Below are positions 7,083 through 15,569 of a stretch of DNA of 30,880 nucleotides, in pieces. The first letter of the stretch is position 1. Each line of letters starts with the position of its first letter. The notes below the pieces were generated by a model. The model had not been told where the DNA came from and searched no databases. It saw only the letters and a list, made by a program, of their open reading frames with translations. The DNA comes from CBFDBF01 sp050295355 (GTDB lineage: Bacteria; Pseudomonadota; Gammaproteobacteria; Chromatiales; Chromatiaceae). The position numbers were made by a program, and so were the translations under genes. The stretch covers positions 1 to 30,880 of the forward strand of contig JBNKPL010000016.1 of assembly GCA_050295355.1 (NCBI GenBank), in the 5' to 3' direction.

Positions 7083-8211
7083 CCTCACCAACATCGTCCT
7101 GCTGGTGGCGCAAAGCTGCAATCTGCGCTGCCGCTACTGTTACGCCGACGGAGGGGGTTATGGCATGCAGCCGCAAAATATGACCGCCGCCACCGTAACC
7201 CGCGCCCTGGAACGACTACTGCCGATGGCCGCGGGGCCGCGCCTCACCCTCTCCTTTTTCGGGGGCGAACCTTTGCTGAACCTGCCGCTCCTGCAAAAAA
7301 CGGCGGCCCTGGCGCCCCGCCTTGGCGATCAGGCGGGAATCGAAATTCGTTTTGCCCTGACCACCAATGGCACCCTACTGGAAGGCAAAGCTTTGGAGTT
7401 CACACGCCGCTATGTGGACTCCCTGGCCGTGAGCCTGGATGGTAATGCGGCAGTAACCGACGACGCCCGGCGCTTCCGTCTGGGGAAAGAGAGTGTTTAC
7501 GCACGGGTCAGGATCGGACTGGCGCGCCTGCGGGCGGCTGGCGTGCCTTTTAGCTTGCGCGCCACCATAACCCCTGAAAACGTCCCTTTCCTGGCCGCCA
7601 GCGCTCAACACCTTTCGCAACTGGGAGCCGTCTCACTGCGCATGGTGCCCAATTTCGAAAATACCATCTGGACCGAAGCGGCGTTAGCCGATCTGATCAG
7701 CGGCTTCGAGATCATTCATCGGAAAGCGCTGCACCTGGCCATGCAAGGTGATGTCCCCCTCGGCGGAGAAACAATTTATCCGCTTTTGAAGAACAGGCTG
7801 CATGGCGTCGTGCGCAACCGTCCTTGCATGGCTGGAGAACACATGCTGGCGGTGGCCGCGAATGGGACACTCTACCCCTGTGACCACTTCGTTGGCCGCC
7901 CCGAATACGCCATGGGTAATGTTCATGACACCGAGTTCCCAGGCCCGGCCTTCGCACAGGTACGACAGCGGCTTGCGGCCAATACAACAACCGCCCGCCC
8001 CGTCTGCCGTGATTGCGCAGTAAACGCTATTTGCGGCGGCGAATGTCCTGCGGTGACAACAAAATCCACAGCAGACGCCACCTCTCCAGGCGCAAACTTC
8101 TGCCACTTTAAACGTGAAACCGTGAACAGGTTACAACGGCTTCTGGACCAAATCTCACCCTCTGGCGAACCTCCCGCTGCTTTGCGGCAATTACTGGAGA
8201 CCGAAACATGA
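7075..8211 (+). CDS. Radical SAM/SPASM peptide maturase 3, lacking an N-terminal domain
   Basis: A 378-residue radical SAM enzyme. The frame is open upstream to 6832, but I choose ATG 7075: it overlaps the stop of maturase 2 by eight bases, and homology begins at once (MNSLTNIVLLVAQSCNLRCRYC). The cluster cysteines are C15, C19 and C22, so unlike the two preceding enzymes it has no N-terminal leader-binding region. FFGGEP follows. SPASM cysteines are C251, C269, C311, C314, C320, C324 and C343 (CRDCAVNAICGGEC). It may act with one of the other maturases as partner, or on an already modified or cleaved intermediate. Its stop overlaps the start of the ABC ATPase gene. Confidence 0.9.
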   Translation: MNSLTNIVLLVAQSCNLRCRYCYADGGGYGMQPQNMTAATVTRALERLLPMAAGPRLTLSFFGGEPLLNLPLLQKTAALAPRLGDQAGIEIRFALTTNGTLLEGKALEFTRRYVDSLAVSLDGNAAVTDDARRFRLGKESVYARVRIGLARLRAAGVPFSLRATITPENVPFLAASAQHLSQLGAVSLRMVPNFENTIWTEAALADLISGFEIIHRKALHLAMQGDVPLGGETIYPLLKNRLHGVVRNRPCMAGEHMLAVAANGTLYPCDHFVGRPEYAMGNVHDTEFPGPAFAQVRQRLAANTTTARPVCRDCAVNAICGGECPAVTTKSTADATSPGANFCHFKRETVNRLQRLLDQISPSGEPPAALRQLLETET

Positions 8212-8930
8212 TTGCCATCGAGCTGGAAAACGTGGCACGCGACTACCCGGGTGGAGTCAGGGCGCTGTCTGAAGTAAGCCTGAATGTAACCGACGGCGAA
8301 ATCTTTGGGTTGCTGGGCGTTAACGGCGCTGGCAAAAGCACCCTTATCAAAATCATCACCACACTGTTGCGTCCGAGCACAGGGCATGTGCGGGTGCTGG
8401 GACGCGATCCTCAGAAGGAAGGCGTGGAATTGAAACGGCTTCTGGGCGTAGTACCCCAGGAAAATAATCTGGACAACGAACTGACGGTCCGTCAAAACCT
8501 GGAATTTCACTGCCGCTACGCGGGGCTGCCGCGAAGAACCTATGCCCCGCGCGTCACCCACTGGCTGGAAACATTGGCGCTTCACCCAAAACAGAAGGCC
8601 CGCATCATGCAGCTTTCCGGCGGTACCAAACGCAAGGTGATGCTGGCCAAAGCGTTCCTCACTGAACCGCAATTGCTGGTACTGGACGAACCCACCAGCG
8701 GCCTCGACCCAGCTGTGCGGCGCAGGGTATGGGAAGCCATTATGTCATTCCGCAACCAGGGCGGCACGGTATTTCTCTCCAGCCATGACCTGGATGAAGT
8801 GGAACAGTTATGCGACCGGGCCGGGATACTGCACAGCGGCCGCCTGCAACGCATTGAACACCTCTGCAGTCCTGCGGCGCAACCTCGTCGGATTATGGAA
8901 GCCGCCTTTCACCGCGCGATAGGGGCCTGA
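8208..8930 (+). CDS. ABC exporter ATP-binding subunit
   Basis: A 240-residue cytoplasmic ATPase of the DrrA/CcmA type, the nucleotide-binding half of an ABC-2 exporter. Walker A is GVNGAGKST (37-45). The Q-loop lies in VVPQENN, the signature is LSGGTKRK (L136 onwards), Walker B is LLVLDEPT (D160, E161), and the H-loop is in SSHDLDEVE. The ATG sits in an ATGA overlap with maturase 3, and the permease gene follows two bases after the stop. With no peptidase domain it cannot process a leader itself. Export of the modified peptide, or self-protection, is inferred from position. Confidence 0.93.
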   Translation: MIAIELENVARDYPGGVRALSEVSLNVTDGEIFGLLGVNGAGKSTLIKIITTLLRPSTGHVRVLGRDPQKEGVELKRLLGVVPQENNLDNELTVRQNLEFHCRYAGLPRRTYAPRVTHWLETLALHPKQKARIMQLSGGTKRKVMLAKAFLTEPQLLVLDEPTSGLDPAVRRRVWEAIMSFRNQGGTVFLSSHDLDEVEQLCDRAGILHSGRLQRIEHLCSPAAQPRRIMEAAFHRAIGA

Positions 8931-8932
8931 CC

Positions 8933-9691
8933 GTGCACTTCACCCTGGCTCTGCTTCATCGCCATCTGCTGGCCGATCTTGGTTCACTGCGCATGACCCT
9001 GACGCGGCTGGTGATACAACCAACGGTTTACCTGTATGTCTTCGGCTATGTGGTGGGCGGAATGCTCGCAGGGCGAGGCACTGACTACGCCACTGTGATG
9101 GGGCCAGGGATCGTCGCCATTATGATCATGACCGCACCTTTCGGAGCGGTGGGCGGCTCTTTGATATCAGGCTACTACTTTCGCACCCTGGAAGGGTGGC
9201 TACTGTCTCCCATCTCTTTGCATCAACTACTCGCGGCCAAGGTAGCGAGCGGGGTGGTCTATGGCACCCTCAGCGCCATGATCGTCGCCCTGTTGCTATG
9301 GATCATTCTGGGCGTGCGCCCCGGGGAACTTCTGTTGCCACTGATCCTGACGGTGGCGGGCTCCGCTTTCTTCTCACTGCTCAGTCTGGTCGTGCTCCTG
9401 CTCCCCGCAACACCCGATCGCGGTCAGGAGCTGTTCTCCTTCCTGCTCATGCCTATGACCTTTTTCGGCTGTACCTTCTATTCCCATGCGATGCTGGAAC
9501 CTCCATTCAGTCAGTTGGCCCTGCTACTGCCCACCACCTATATCGCCGAAGGCCTACGCGAAGCCTACGACCCCACTCAGCCTCATCTGCCGCTGGGCGG
9601 AATACTGCTGGGCCTAACCGTGGCGTTAGCCATCCTGACGCCATTGGCGGCCTGGAGCTTCCGTCGGAGGCTTAGAGATTATCTGTGGTAA
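8933..9691 (+). CDS. ABC-2 type exporter permease subunit
   Basis: A 252-residue inner-membrane protein starting with GTG two bases after the ATPase gene. About six hydrophobic segments can be read (for example around VYLYVFGYVVGGM, GIVAIMIMTAPFGAVGG, IVALLLWIILGV, LLSLVVLLLP, FLLMPMTFFGC and ILLGLTVALAILTPLAAW). This matches the usual six-helix ABC-2 permease, and the FFGCTFY and LPTTYIAEGLR segments are typical of the DrrB/NodJ-like group. It pairs with the preceding ATPase. The transported substrate is not shown by the sequence; the operon suggests the Cys-rich peptide. Its last codons overlap the start of the next receptor gene. Confidence 0.9.
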   Translation: MHFTLALLHRHLLADLGSLRMTLTRLVIQPTVYLYVFGYVVGGMLAGRGTDYATVMGPGIVAIMIMTAPFGAVGGSLISGYYFRTLEGWLLSPISLHQLLAAKVASGVVYGTLSAMIVALLLWIILGVRPGELLLPLILTVAGSAFFSLLSLVVLLLPATPDRGQELFSFLLMPMTFFGCTFYSHAMLEPPFSQLALLLPTTYIAEGLREAYDPTQPHLPLGGILLGLTVALAILTPLAAWSFRRRLRDYLW

Positions 9692-11625
9692 ATACATCAG
9701 CAACCGCTCTGCCACTCGCCATTATCGGCACAACTTTCGGCCTGCTGTTTTGGCTGGCAATCGGTACTGAAACCCTATGGGCGCAGGAAAACGGATCGGT
9801 AACAATAATCACCAACGAGGATATCGCCCGCGAAAAGCCAACGAATCTCATTTCACTATTACGTTCACGCGTCGGCCTGGATGTCACTGGCAGCAGCGTC
9901 ACCATGCGCGGAGTACGCGGCGTAGTATTCATACTGGACGGATTTACGGTCGGAGTGGAAGAGATAAGCCAGGTTCGCCCCGAACAGGTGATACGCATTG
10001 AGATTCAGCGTGGAGCCGCCTCCGCCCGTTTTGGCGCCAACGCCATGGGCGGCGCGATACAGATCACGACCCGTCAGGGAGAAACCACCGAACGCAGTAC
10101 CGCCACAATCGGCATCACCTCATCGGGCAGCCGCTTCGCACGCCTCAGCGGCAGCCAAACAAACGGGGCATTAACCTTCAGCGGCCTGGCGGAACATCAG
10201 CTGATAGACGGCTTCCGCCGAGTCACCGAATCCCCTTACGCCTACAACATAACCATCGAGGATGAACGTTATGAAAAAAACCTGATCGATACCTCCCTCG
10301 GCTGGCGTGACACGGGAACCCTGCTGAACCTCAATCTAAAACACCGAAAAAATCTCACCAATCTCGGACGGCCAAACTGGTGGTGGAATGACCAGGAAAC
10401 CTCCTTGCGAACAAGCGGTCTTTGGGAACCAACCCAGGGCCTGCGTCTCAACGGACGTCTTGGCTGGAGCGACTACAGTGACGAAGCGTTAAAGGATGCT
10501 GGCACTGGCATCAGCGGCGCGGCCCTGGATCCTGCCCTTCGCTTCTTTACCGACGTGGAAACCAGGGAGGGAGAGATTGGCGTCGAATATTTACTCCCTC
10601 AGGGACGTATTACCAGCCTGCTCTCCATGGGCCGGGAGCAAAGCTCGGATCACATTTACGACGAACCAGATGGCGACGAACTGTTCCTGTTGCGCTCCAT
10701 CACAGACAATCTCGCCTTTGCGGGCGGATGGGAAACCTCGCTATCGGAAACGCTTCAGTTGCAACTTGATTTACGCTATGACCGCTACCGCTACCATGGA
10801 ATCGAAGTCTACAACGCCGCATCCAACCCTTCATGGTTTGAAGGCGGCGCGGTCGTATTGGACGCGATGAATGGCAAGGCCGCCGCTCACTGGGAACTCT
10901 TGTCCAATACCCGCTTGGGTGCCTCGGTCGGCACTGGTTTTCTGCCTCCCACGCCAGGACAGCTTTACTACACAGAACGCAACGCCGCGAGTTGGTTCAT
11001 ATCCAATCCACAACTGCAACCCCAGCGCTCACTAACGCTGGACGCCACCCTGTCCTACACGCCAAGCAGTACTACCGCGCTGACGCTTACCGCATTTCAT
11101 ACCCGCTGGCGCAACAAGATCGGCACCCTAATAATCGACTATGGAACCCCCGTGGTGCGGCAATACCAAAATCTCGGGGAAACGGAATCCAAAGGCCTGG
11201 AGCTGGAGGTGCGCCAAGACTTCGGCTCCCATTGGACGGTGACGCTTAACCACACCTACAACCGCACTCGCATTACCGCCGACAGTGCACACCCCGAATA
11301 CATAGGCAACGAACTGCCAGACATGCCACGCCATAAACTTAATCTGGGGCTTGACTGGAGCAGCGGCAACCACTGGACAGGGCGTCTCCTGGCCCGTTAC
11401 GTGGGGAGCAGTTGGACCGATGAGGCCAACACCAGGACTGACGCGCTGGGTTACCACTGGCGCAAGGAAGCATACGCCACCCTGGACGCCCATTTGGCAG
11501 GACGATTCGGAAAACTGGAGCTTACCCTTGCTGGAGACAATCTTTTCGACAAACGCTATCAAAGCGGTTTTTTCTGGCGGGATGAAGGGCGGGTGCTGCG
11601 AGCCGAGCTGGCATGGGACTTCTGA
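9685..11625 (+). CDS. TonB-dependent outer-membrane receptor (second, paralogous)
   Basis: A 646-residue receptor whose GTG start overlaps the permease stop by seven bases, tying it to the operon. The signal peptide ends near residue 34 (ETLWAQ). The plug carries VTIITNEDI, LLRSRVGLDVTG, FILDGFTVG and GAASARFGANAMGGAIQITT. The barrel ends DNLFDKRY and finishes in WDF. No obvious TonB box is visible between the signal peptide and plug, unlike the first receptor. Shared motifs with that receptor (RQYQN, a TPGQLYY/NPGLIYR block, WRN and NPQLQP segments) show common ancestry. Two receptors in one operon may divide uptake between different forms of the product, or one may act in sensing. Confidence 0.92.
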   Translation: MVNTSATALPLAIIGTTFGLLFWLAIGTETLWAQENGSVTIITNEDIAREKPTNLISLLRSRVGLDVTGSSVTMRGVRGVVFILDGFTVGVEEISQVRPEQVIRIEIQRGAASARFGANAMGGAIQITTRQGETTERSTATIGITSSGSRFARLSGSQTNGALTFSGLAEHQLIDGFRRVTESPYAYNITIEDERYEKNLIDTSLGWRDTGTLLNLNLKHRKNLTNLGRPNWWWNDQETSLRTSGLWEPTQGLRLNGRLGWSDYSDEALKDAGTGISGAALDPALRFFTDVETREGEIGVEYLLPQGRITSLLSMGREQSSDHIYDEPDGDELFLLRSITDNLAFAGGWETSLSETLQLQLDLRYDRYRYHGIEVYNAASNPSWFEGGAVVLDAMNGKAAAHWELLSNTRLGASVGTGFLPPTPGQLYYTERNAASWFISNPQLQPQRSLTLDATLSYTPSSTTALTLTAFHTRWRNKIGTLIIDYGTPVVRQYQNLGETESKGLELEVRQDFGSHWTVTLNHTYNRTRITADSAHPEYIGNELPDMPRHKLNLGLDWSSGNHWTGRLLARYVGSSWTDEANTRTDALGYHWRKEAYATLDAHLAGRFGKLELTLAGDNLFDKRYQSGFFWRDEGRVLRAELAWDF

Positions 11626-11637
11626 ACAACTCACTCC

Positions 11638-11659
11638 CGCACTTGTCAGCGTGCGTTTT
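11638..11659 (+). terminator. Weak hairpin plus short T-run between receptor 2 and the propeller gene
   Basis: CGCAC and GTGCG form a five-base-pair stem with an eight-base loop at 11638-11655, followed by TTTT. It is too weak for a confident intrinsic terminator. It may reduce read-through into the last gene of the operon. Confidence 0.25.
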
Positions 11660-11689
11660 GAATTGTATTACTAGATGCGGAGAACCAAC

Positions 11690-13009
11690 ATGAATAGAAA
11701 TACCGCGGGATGGATACTGCTCTGCTGTCTAGCGCTCATGCCGTTTGGCGCGAACGCCTGCCGGCCCTTCGGCTCCTACGCCTTCCTGGAAGATGCAGAG
11801 GGTGGAATCTGGTTCACTGAGGGCGACAACAACGCGGTTTCCAGGCTTGCTCCCGATGGCACTGTAACCGCCTATCCACTTCCCACCCCAGCCGCCGAAC
11901 CCGCGGACCTTACTCTGGATTCTCAGGGCAATCTCTGGTTCGCCGAGATGTACGGAGGAAAACTCGGCCGCCTCGCCCCTGACGGAAACATTTTCGAATA
12001 CCCTCTATCCAACGGACACGCTCATCCCTGGCGTATCTGGGCGGATGCGGAAGATGGCATCTGGTTTCTGGAAGGCGCCCAATCGGCGCAGGTGGGACGC
12101 CTGACCGCCGACGGCCAGCTTCACCACTACTTCATAAAAAAAGGCTGGCCCTCTTCCATAGCTCCCGCCAGCGATGGCGGCGTCTGGCTGACCATCCTGG
12201 AACCCGCCGCAGATGACGGCCAATTGCAGCAGGCCAATGGCCGCCTGATTCACCTGTCGAAAAATGGTCGACAGCGAGAGATCTTTCGGCGGACCGGCAG
12301 TTGTCCTATAAATCTCGTTGCTGACAACAACGACCGTCTCTGGTTTTCCGACCGCTGCCGCGGCACCATTGAACAATTGACTCCCGATGGAGCAATAACA
12401 CATCACAAGCTTCCCAAAGAATCGTTTATTCAGGACATGGAGCTGGGAACCGATGGAACACTCTGGTTCATTGACAACATCCGCAATATCATCGGCCGCA
12501 TGGACCCGTCGGGAAAAAAACAAGAATATCCATTGCCTGGCGATACGGGCGGCCCTTTTGCTATGGCGGCAAGCCCCCACGGCGGGATTATTTTTTCCGA
12601 AACCTATAACTACAACATCAACCGTTTAACACCTGATGGGGTATTCACAGAACAGTTGGTCAACGTGGATTACAGAAAGCAGGTACAGCGGGTGGAAGAT
12701 GGCGAGGTCTGCTATCTACGCTTTGGAACCATCATCCGCCGCAAGAAAGAGATGGACGCACAACGAGCTGCGGCCCTGGCCTCTGGGCGGCTGGCGGAGG
12801 AAGGCAGCGAAGGCGCCCAACTACTGCGCAAACGCTGCCTCGTCTGTCACGACGCAAAACGCATACTGCTCGCCCGCAAAAGCGATTGGCGCCCCAGCCT
12901 GGGACTCATGGACACCTATATGGGACTTCGCCATGTAGTCTCGCTGTCTGAATCCGAGCGTAAAATCCTGCTGGATTACCTGAACAGCCATTACAACATC
13001 GGACAATGA
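11690..13009 (+). CDS. Secreted Vgb-like seven-blade propeller with C-terminal heme c motif
   Basis: A 439-residue exported protein. I choose ATG 11690, which has GGAG seven bases upstream, over ATG 11675. The signal peptide runs to about residue 23 (GANA). Seven recurring blade cores are readable (IWFTE, LWFAE, IWFLE, VWLTI, LWFSD, LWFID, IIFSE) with PDG turns, as in virginiamycin B lyase (Vgb)/NHL propellers. The C-terminal ~60 residues hold CLVCH (C383-H387), then a Trp and Met-rich stretch, consistent with a small c-type cytochrome domain with covalent heme. It should be periplasmic. Roles worth weighing are oxidation or reduction of the peptide product, release of bound metal, or linearisation as Vgb does to streptogramin B. 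None is proved. Confidence 0.88.
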   Translation: MNRNTAGWILLCCLALMPFGANACRPFGSYAFLEDAEGGIWFTEGDNNAVSRLAPDGTVTAYPLPTPAAEPADLTLDSQGNLWFAEMYGGKLGRLAPDGNIFEYPLSNGHAHPWRIWADAEDGIWFLEGAQSAQVGRLTADGQLHHYFIKKGWPSSIAPASDGGVWLTILEPAADDGQLQQANGRLIHLSKNGRQREIFRRTGSCPINLVADNNDRLWFSDRCRGTIEQLTPDGAITHHKLPKESFIQDMELGTDGTLWFIDNIRNIIGRMDPSGKKQEYPLPGDTGGPFAMAASPHGGIIFSETYNYNINRLTPDGVFTEQLVNVDYRKQVQRVEDGEVCYLRFGTIIRRKKEMDAQRAAALASGRLAEEGSEGAQLLRKRCLVCHDAKRILLARKSDWRPSLGLMDTYMGLRHVVSLSESERKILLDYLNSHYNIGQ

Positions 13010-13040
13010 GATGGCGCTAAACCCACGCTGTTAAAACGCG

Positions 13041-13670
13041 CTATTTCTTAAGTTTCATCACCAGGCAGTTGATGGACTCTTTTTGCAGCCGGGCGCGCAT
13101 CCGGTTGGCCTCGGCGCCGGTCATGGGGCCGCTCCGCACCCGATGATAGGTCCCGCCTCCTGTCACATCCACCACCTGGATCTCCGACACCACCCCCAGC
13201 AGCGCCAGCTTCGCCTTCAACCGCTCGGCATCGCCATAGGCGCGGAACGATCCCATCTGCAGCATATAGAGTCCGCCGGACTGCACCGGGGCCGAAGCGG
13301 ACGCCGCCGCGGCGGTATCCGCCACGGCCGGCGCCTCAGGTACGGCCGCCTCTTCATCCGGCTCGGAGACCACCACCTCCATCTCCGGGAGGATGGTGTA
13401 AAAATCAAACCGCGGCTTGGGCACCTCGGGTTTCTTCTCTTCCTCGGCGGGCGCCTGGGTTTTTGTTTCCTCGGCCGGCTTTGATTGCCGCATGGCCGCC
13501 AGCGGATTGGGGATGGTGAGTTTCGATCCCTGCGGGGTCCCGATCAGTAACCAGGCCAGCCCCACAAGGAGTCCGCCGGCAAGCATGCCGGAGATAAGCC
13601 AGACCCAGTTGGAGGCCGGTTCCTTGCGCTTTTTCTGCGCCTTGGGCCGGGGCTTATAGTCCCTTGGCAT
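13041..13670 (-). CDS. ftsN: SPOR-domain cell-division protein, FtsN-like
   Basis: A 209-residue protein with a basic cytoplasmic start (about 20 residues), one membrane helix (~22-44, WVWLISGMLAGGLLVGLAWLLIG), and a Pro/Glu/Ala-rich periplasmic linker. A C-terminal SPOR domain (~132-208; LYMLQMGSFRAYGDAERLKAKL, then YHRVRSGPM) binds denuded septal peptidoglycan. It lies directly after argS, its ATG overlapping the argS stop by one base; priA-argS-SPOR protein is the order in Pseudomonas, where this gene is the FtsN homologue. It converges with the operon to its left with 31 bases between, and I see no strong terminator there. The symbol rests on context as well as architecture. Confidence 0.85.
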   Translation of the reverse strand: MPRDYKPRPKAQKKRKEPASNWVWLISGMLAGGLLVGLAWLLIGTPQGSKLTIPNPLAAMRQSKPAEETKTQAPAEEEKKPEVPKPRFDFYTILPEMEVVVSEPDEEAAVPEAPAVADTAAAASASAPVQSGGLYMLQMGSFRAYGDAERLKAKLALLGVVSEIQVVDVTGGGTYHRVRSGPMTGAEANRMRARLQKESINCLVMKLKK

Positions 13671-15430
13671 TACATCTTCTCCGGCGCGGAGACCCCCAAC
13701 AGGTTCAGGCCGTTACGCAGCACCTGGCGCACCGCCAGGATCAGCTTGATACGGGCGTCCCGCAGGTTGTCATCCTCCACCAGGAACGGGTGGGCGTTGT
13801 AGTAGGTATGGAAGTCATTGGCCAGCTCGCGCACATAGTGACAGAGCTGGTGGGGCTCTTCGTTCAGGGCCGCCGCCTCGATCACCTCGGGATAACGGGA
13901 GAGGGTCTTCAACAGCGCGATCTCGTGGCTTTCCGTGAGCCGATCCAGATTGGCATCACCCGCCGTCGGCTCCACATTCATCCCCTTCTCCCCCGCCTGG
14001 GCCAGTACGCTGCACACCCGCGCGTGGGCGTACTGCACATAGTAGACCGGGTTGTCGCTGGACTGGGACTTAGCCAGATCCAGATCGAAATCGAGATGCT
14101 GCTCGCATTTGCGCATGACATAGAAGAAACGCGCCGCGTCCGCCCCCACCTCCTTGCGCAATTCGCGCAGGGTGACGAACTCGCCGGAACGGGTGGACAT
14201 CTGCACCTTCTCGCCGCCGCGGTAGAGGATGGCGAACTGCACCAGCAGCACGTCCAGCCTGGAGGGATCGTCCCCCACCGCCTCCATGGCCGCCTTCACC
14301 CGCGGCACATAGCCGTGGTGGTCGGCGCCCCAGATATCGATCACCCGCTCAAAGCCGCGCTCCAGCTTGTCCATGTGGTAGGCGATATCGGAGGCGAAGT
14401 AGGTGGTCTGGCCGTTGTCGCGCACCACCACCCGGTCCTTCTCGTCGCCGAACGCCGTGGAGCGAAACCACAGCGCCCCCTCTTTTTCATAGACATGACC
14501 CGACTTGCGCAGCCGCTCCAGCGCCTTGTTCACGGCACCGCTCTCGGTGAGGCTGCGTTCGGAGTACCACTCGTCGTAGGTGACGCCGAACAGCGCCAGA
14601 TCGTCGCGGATGTCATCCAGGATGGTGTTCAGCCCCAGTTCGAACACAAAGCGGTAGCGGTTATCGCCGAGCAGCTGGCGCGCCCGTTCGATCAGGCCGT
14701 CGATATGGGCCTCCTTGTCGCCCCCCGCGGGCTCGTCCGCGGGGAGGCCTTCGAACACCTCCTCGGCGGAGTGCTGGTAGGCGTCGCCGTGCTCCCGATG
14801 CAGAGTGGCGGCGATGTCCCACACGTAGTCGCCCTTGTAGCCGTTGGCGGGAAAGGTCAGCGCCTCGTCGCACAGCTCCAGGTAACGCAGCCAGACGCTG
14901 GCGGCCAGGATATCCATCTGCCGGCCCGCGTCGTTAACGTAGTACTCACGGTGCACATTGAAGCCCACCGCCGCCAGCAGGTCGGCCACCACCGCGCCAT
15001 AGGCGGCGCCGCGGCCATGGCCCACATGCAGCGGACCCGTGGGATTGGCGGACACAAACTCCACCTGCACCCGCTTGCCCGCGCCCAGATCGCTACGGCC
15101 GAAATCGTGGCCCTGCTCCAGGACCTGCGGCACCAGGCCATGGTAGGCATCCGCGGCCAGATAGAGATTGATAAAGCCGGGCCCGGCGATCTCCACCTTC
15201 TCCAGCAGATCCGATTGCGGCAACGCGGCCACCACCTTCTCCGCCAGATCCCGCGGCTTAATCTTGGCAATCTTGGCCAGCACCATGGCCACATTACAGG
15301 CGAAATCGCCGAACTTGGTGTCCCGCGCACGTTCGATAATGGGTTGCGGAACGGCGTCCGCCGGGATCACCCCTTCCGTGGCAAGGCGCTCAAGGGCCTG
15401 GGAAAAAAGCTGCTGAATCTGGTGTTTCAT
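13670..15430 (-). CDS. argS: Arginyl-tRNA synthetase
   Basis: A 586-residue class I synthetase that charges tRNA-Arg. The N-terminal Arg-tRNA additional domain (~1-100) is followed by SANPTGPLHVGHGRG with HVGH at 135-138, the class I HIGH signature. The KMSKS equivalent is degenerate (KVQMSTRSGEF), as is common in ArgRS. The C-terminal DALR anticodon-binding domain includes HYVRELANDFHTYYNAH, followed by RLKLILAVRQVL-like sequence (here ARIKLILAVRQVLRNGL). Length matches the family. The gene overlaps the downstream SPOR gene by one base, so the two form an operon. Upstream lies a spacer with dispersed repeats before priA. Confidence 0.97.
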   Translation of the reverse strand: MKHQIQQLFSQALERLATEGVIPADAVPQPIIERARDTKFGDFACNVAMVLAKIAKIKPRDLAEKVVAALPQSDLLEKVEIAGPGFINLYLAADAYHGLVPQVLEQGHDFGRSDLGAGKRVQVEFVSANPTGPLHVGHGRGAAYGAVVADLLAAVGFNVHREYYVNDAGRQMDILAASVWLRYLELCDEALTFPANGYKGDYVWDIAATLHREHGDAYQHSAEEVFEGLPADEPAGGDKEAHIDGLIERARQLLGDNRYRFVFELGLNTILDDIRDDLALFGVTYDEWYSERSLTESGAVNKALERLRKSGHVYEKEGALWFRSTAFGDEKDRVVVRDNGQTTYFASDIAYHMDKLERGFERVIDIWGADHHGYVPRVKAAMEAVGDDPSRLDVLLVQFAILYRGGEKVQMSTRSGEFVTLRELRKEVGADAARFFYVMRKCEQHLDFDLDLAKSQSSDNPVYYVQYAHARVCSVLAQAGEKGMNVEPTAGDANLDRLTESHEIALLKTLSRYPEVIEAAALNEEPHQLCHYVRELANDFHTYYNAHPFLVEDDNLRDARIKLILAVRQVLRNGLNLLGVSAPEKM

Positions 15431-15520
15431 GGTCTTTCAAAAACAGTAATGAAGCAGCGTAGGATGATACATGAGCCAGGGTCCGTGGGCCATGTGTGGC
15501 ATTTCACTCTGCGAATCAGG

Positions 15521-15550
15521 TTTGAACCGCTGAGACGCAGAGGCGTGGAG
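15521..15550. repeat. Half-copy of a dispersed intergenic palindrome
   Basis: TTTGAACCGCTGAGACGCAG and the next ten bases match the right arm (reverse complement) of the palindromic element between trpG and trpD (29587-29614), with a few differences. Only one arm is seen here, 90 bases upstream of argS. It belongs to the family of short GC/AG-rich intergenic repeats that recurs in the trp region of this window. Confidence 0.55.
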
Positions 15551-15569
15551 TTTTTTGCTTGTATGACTA

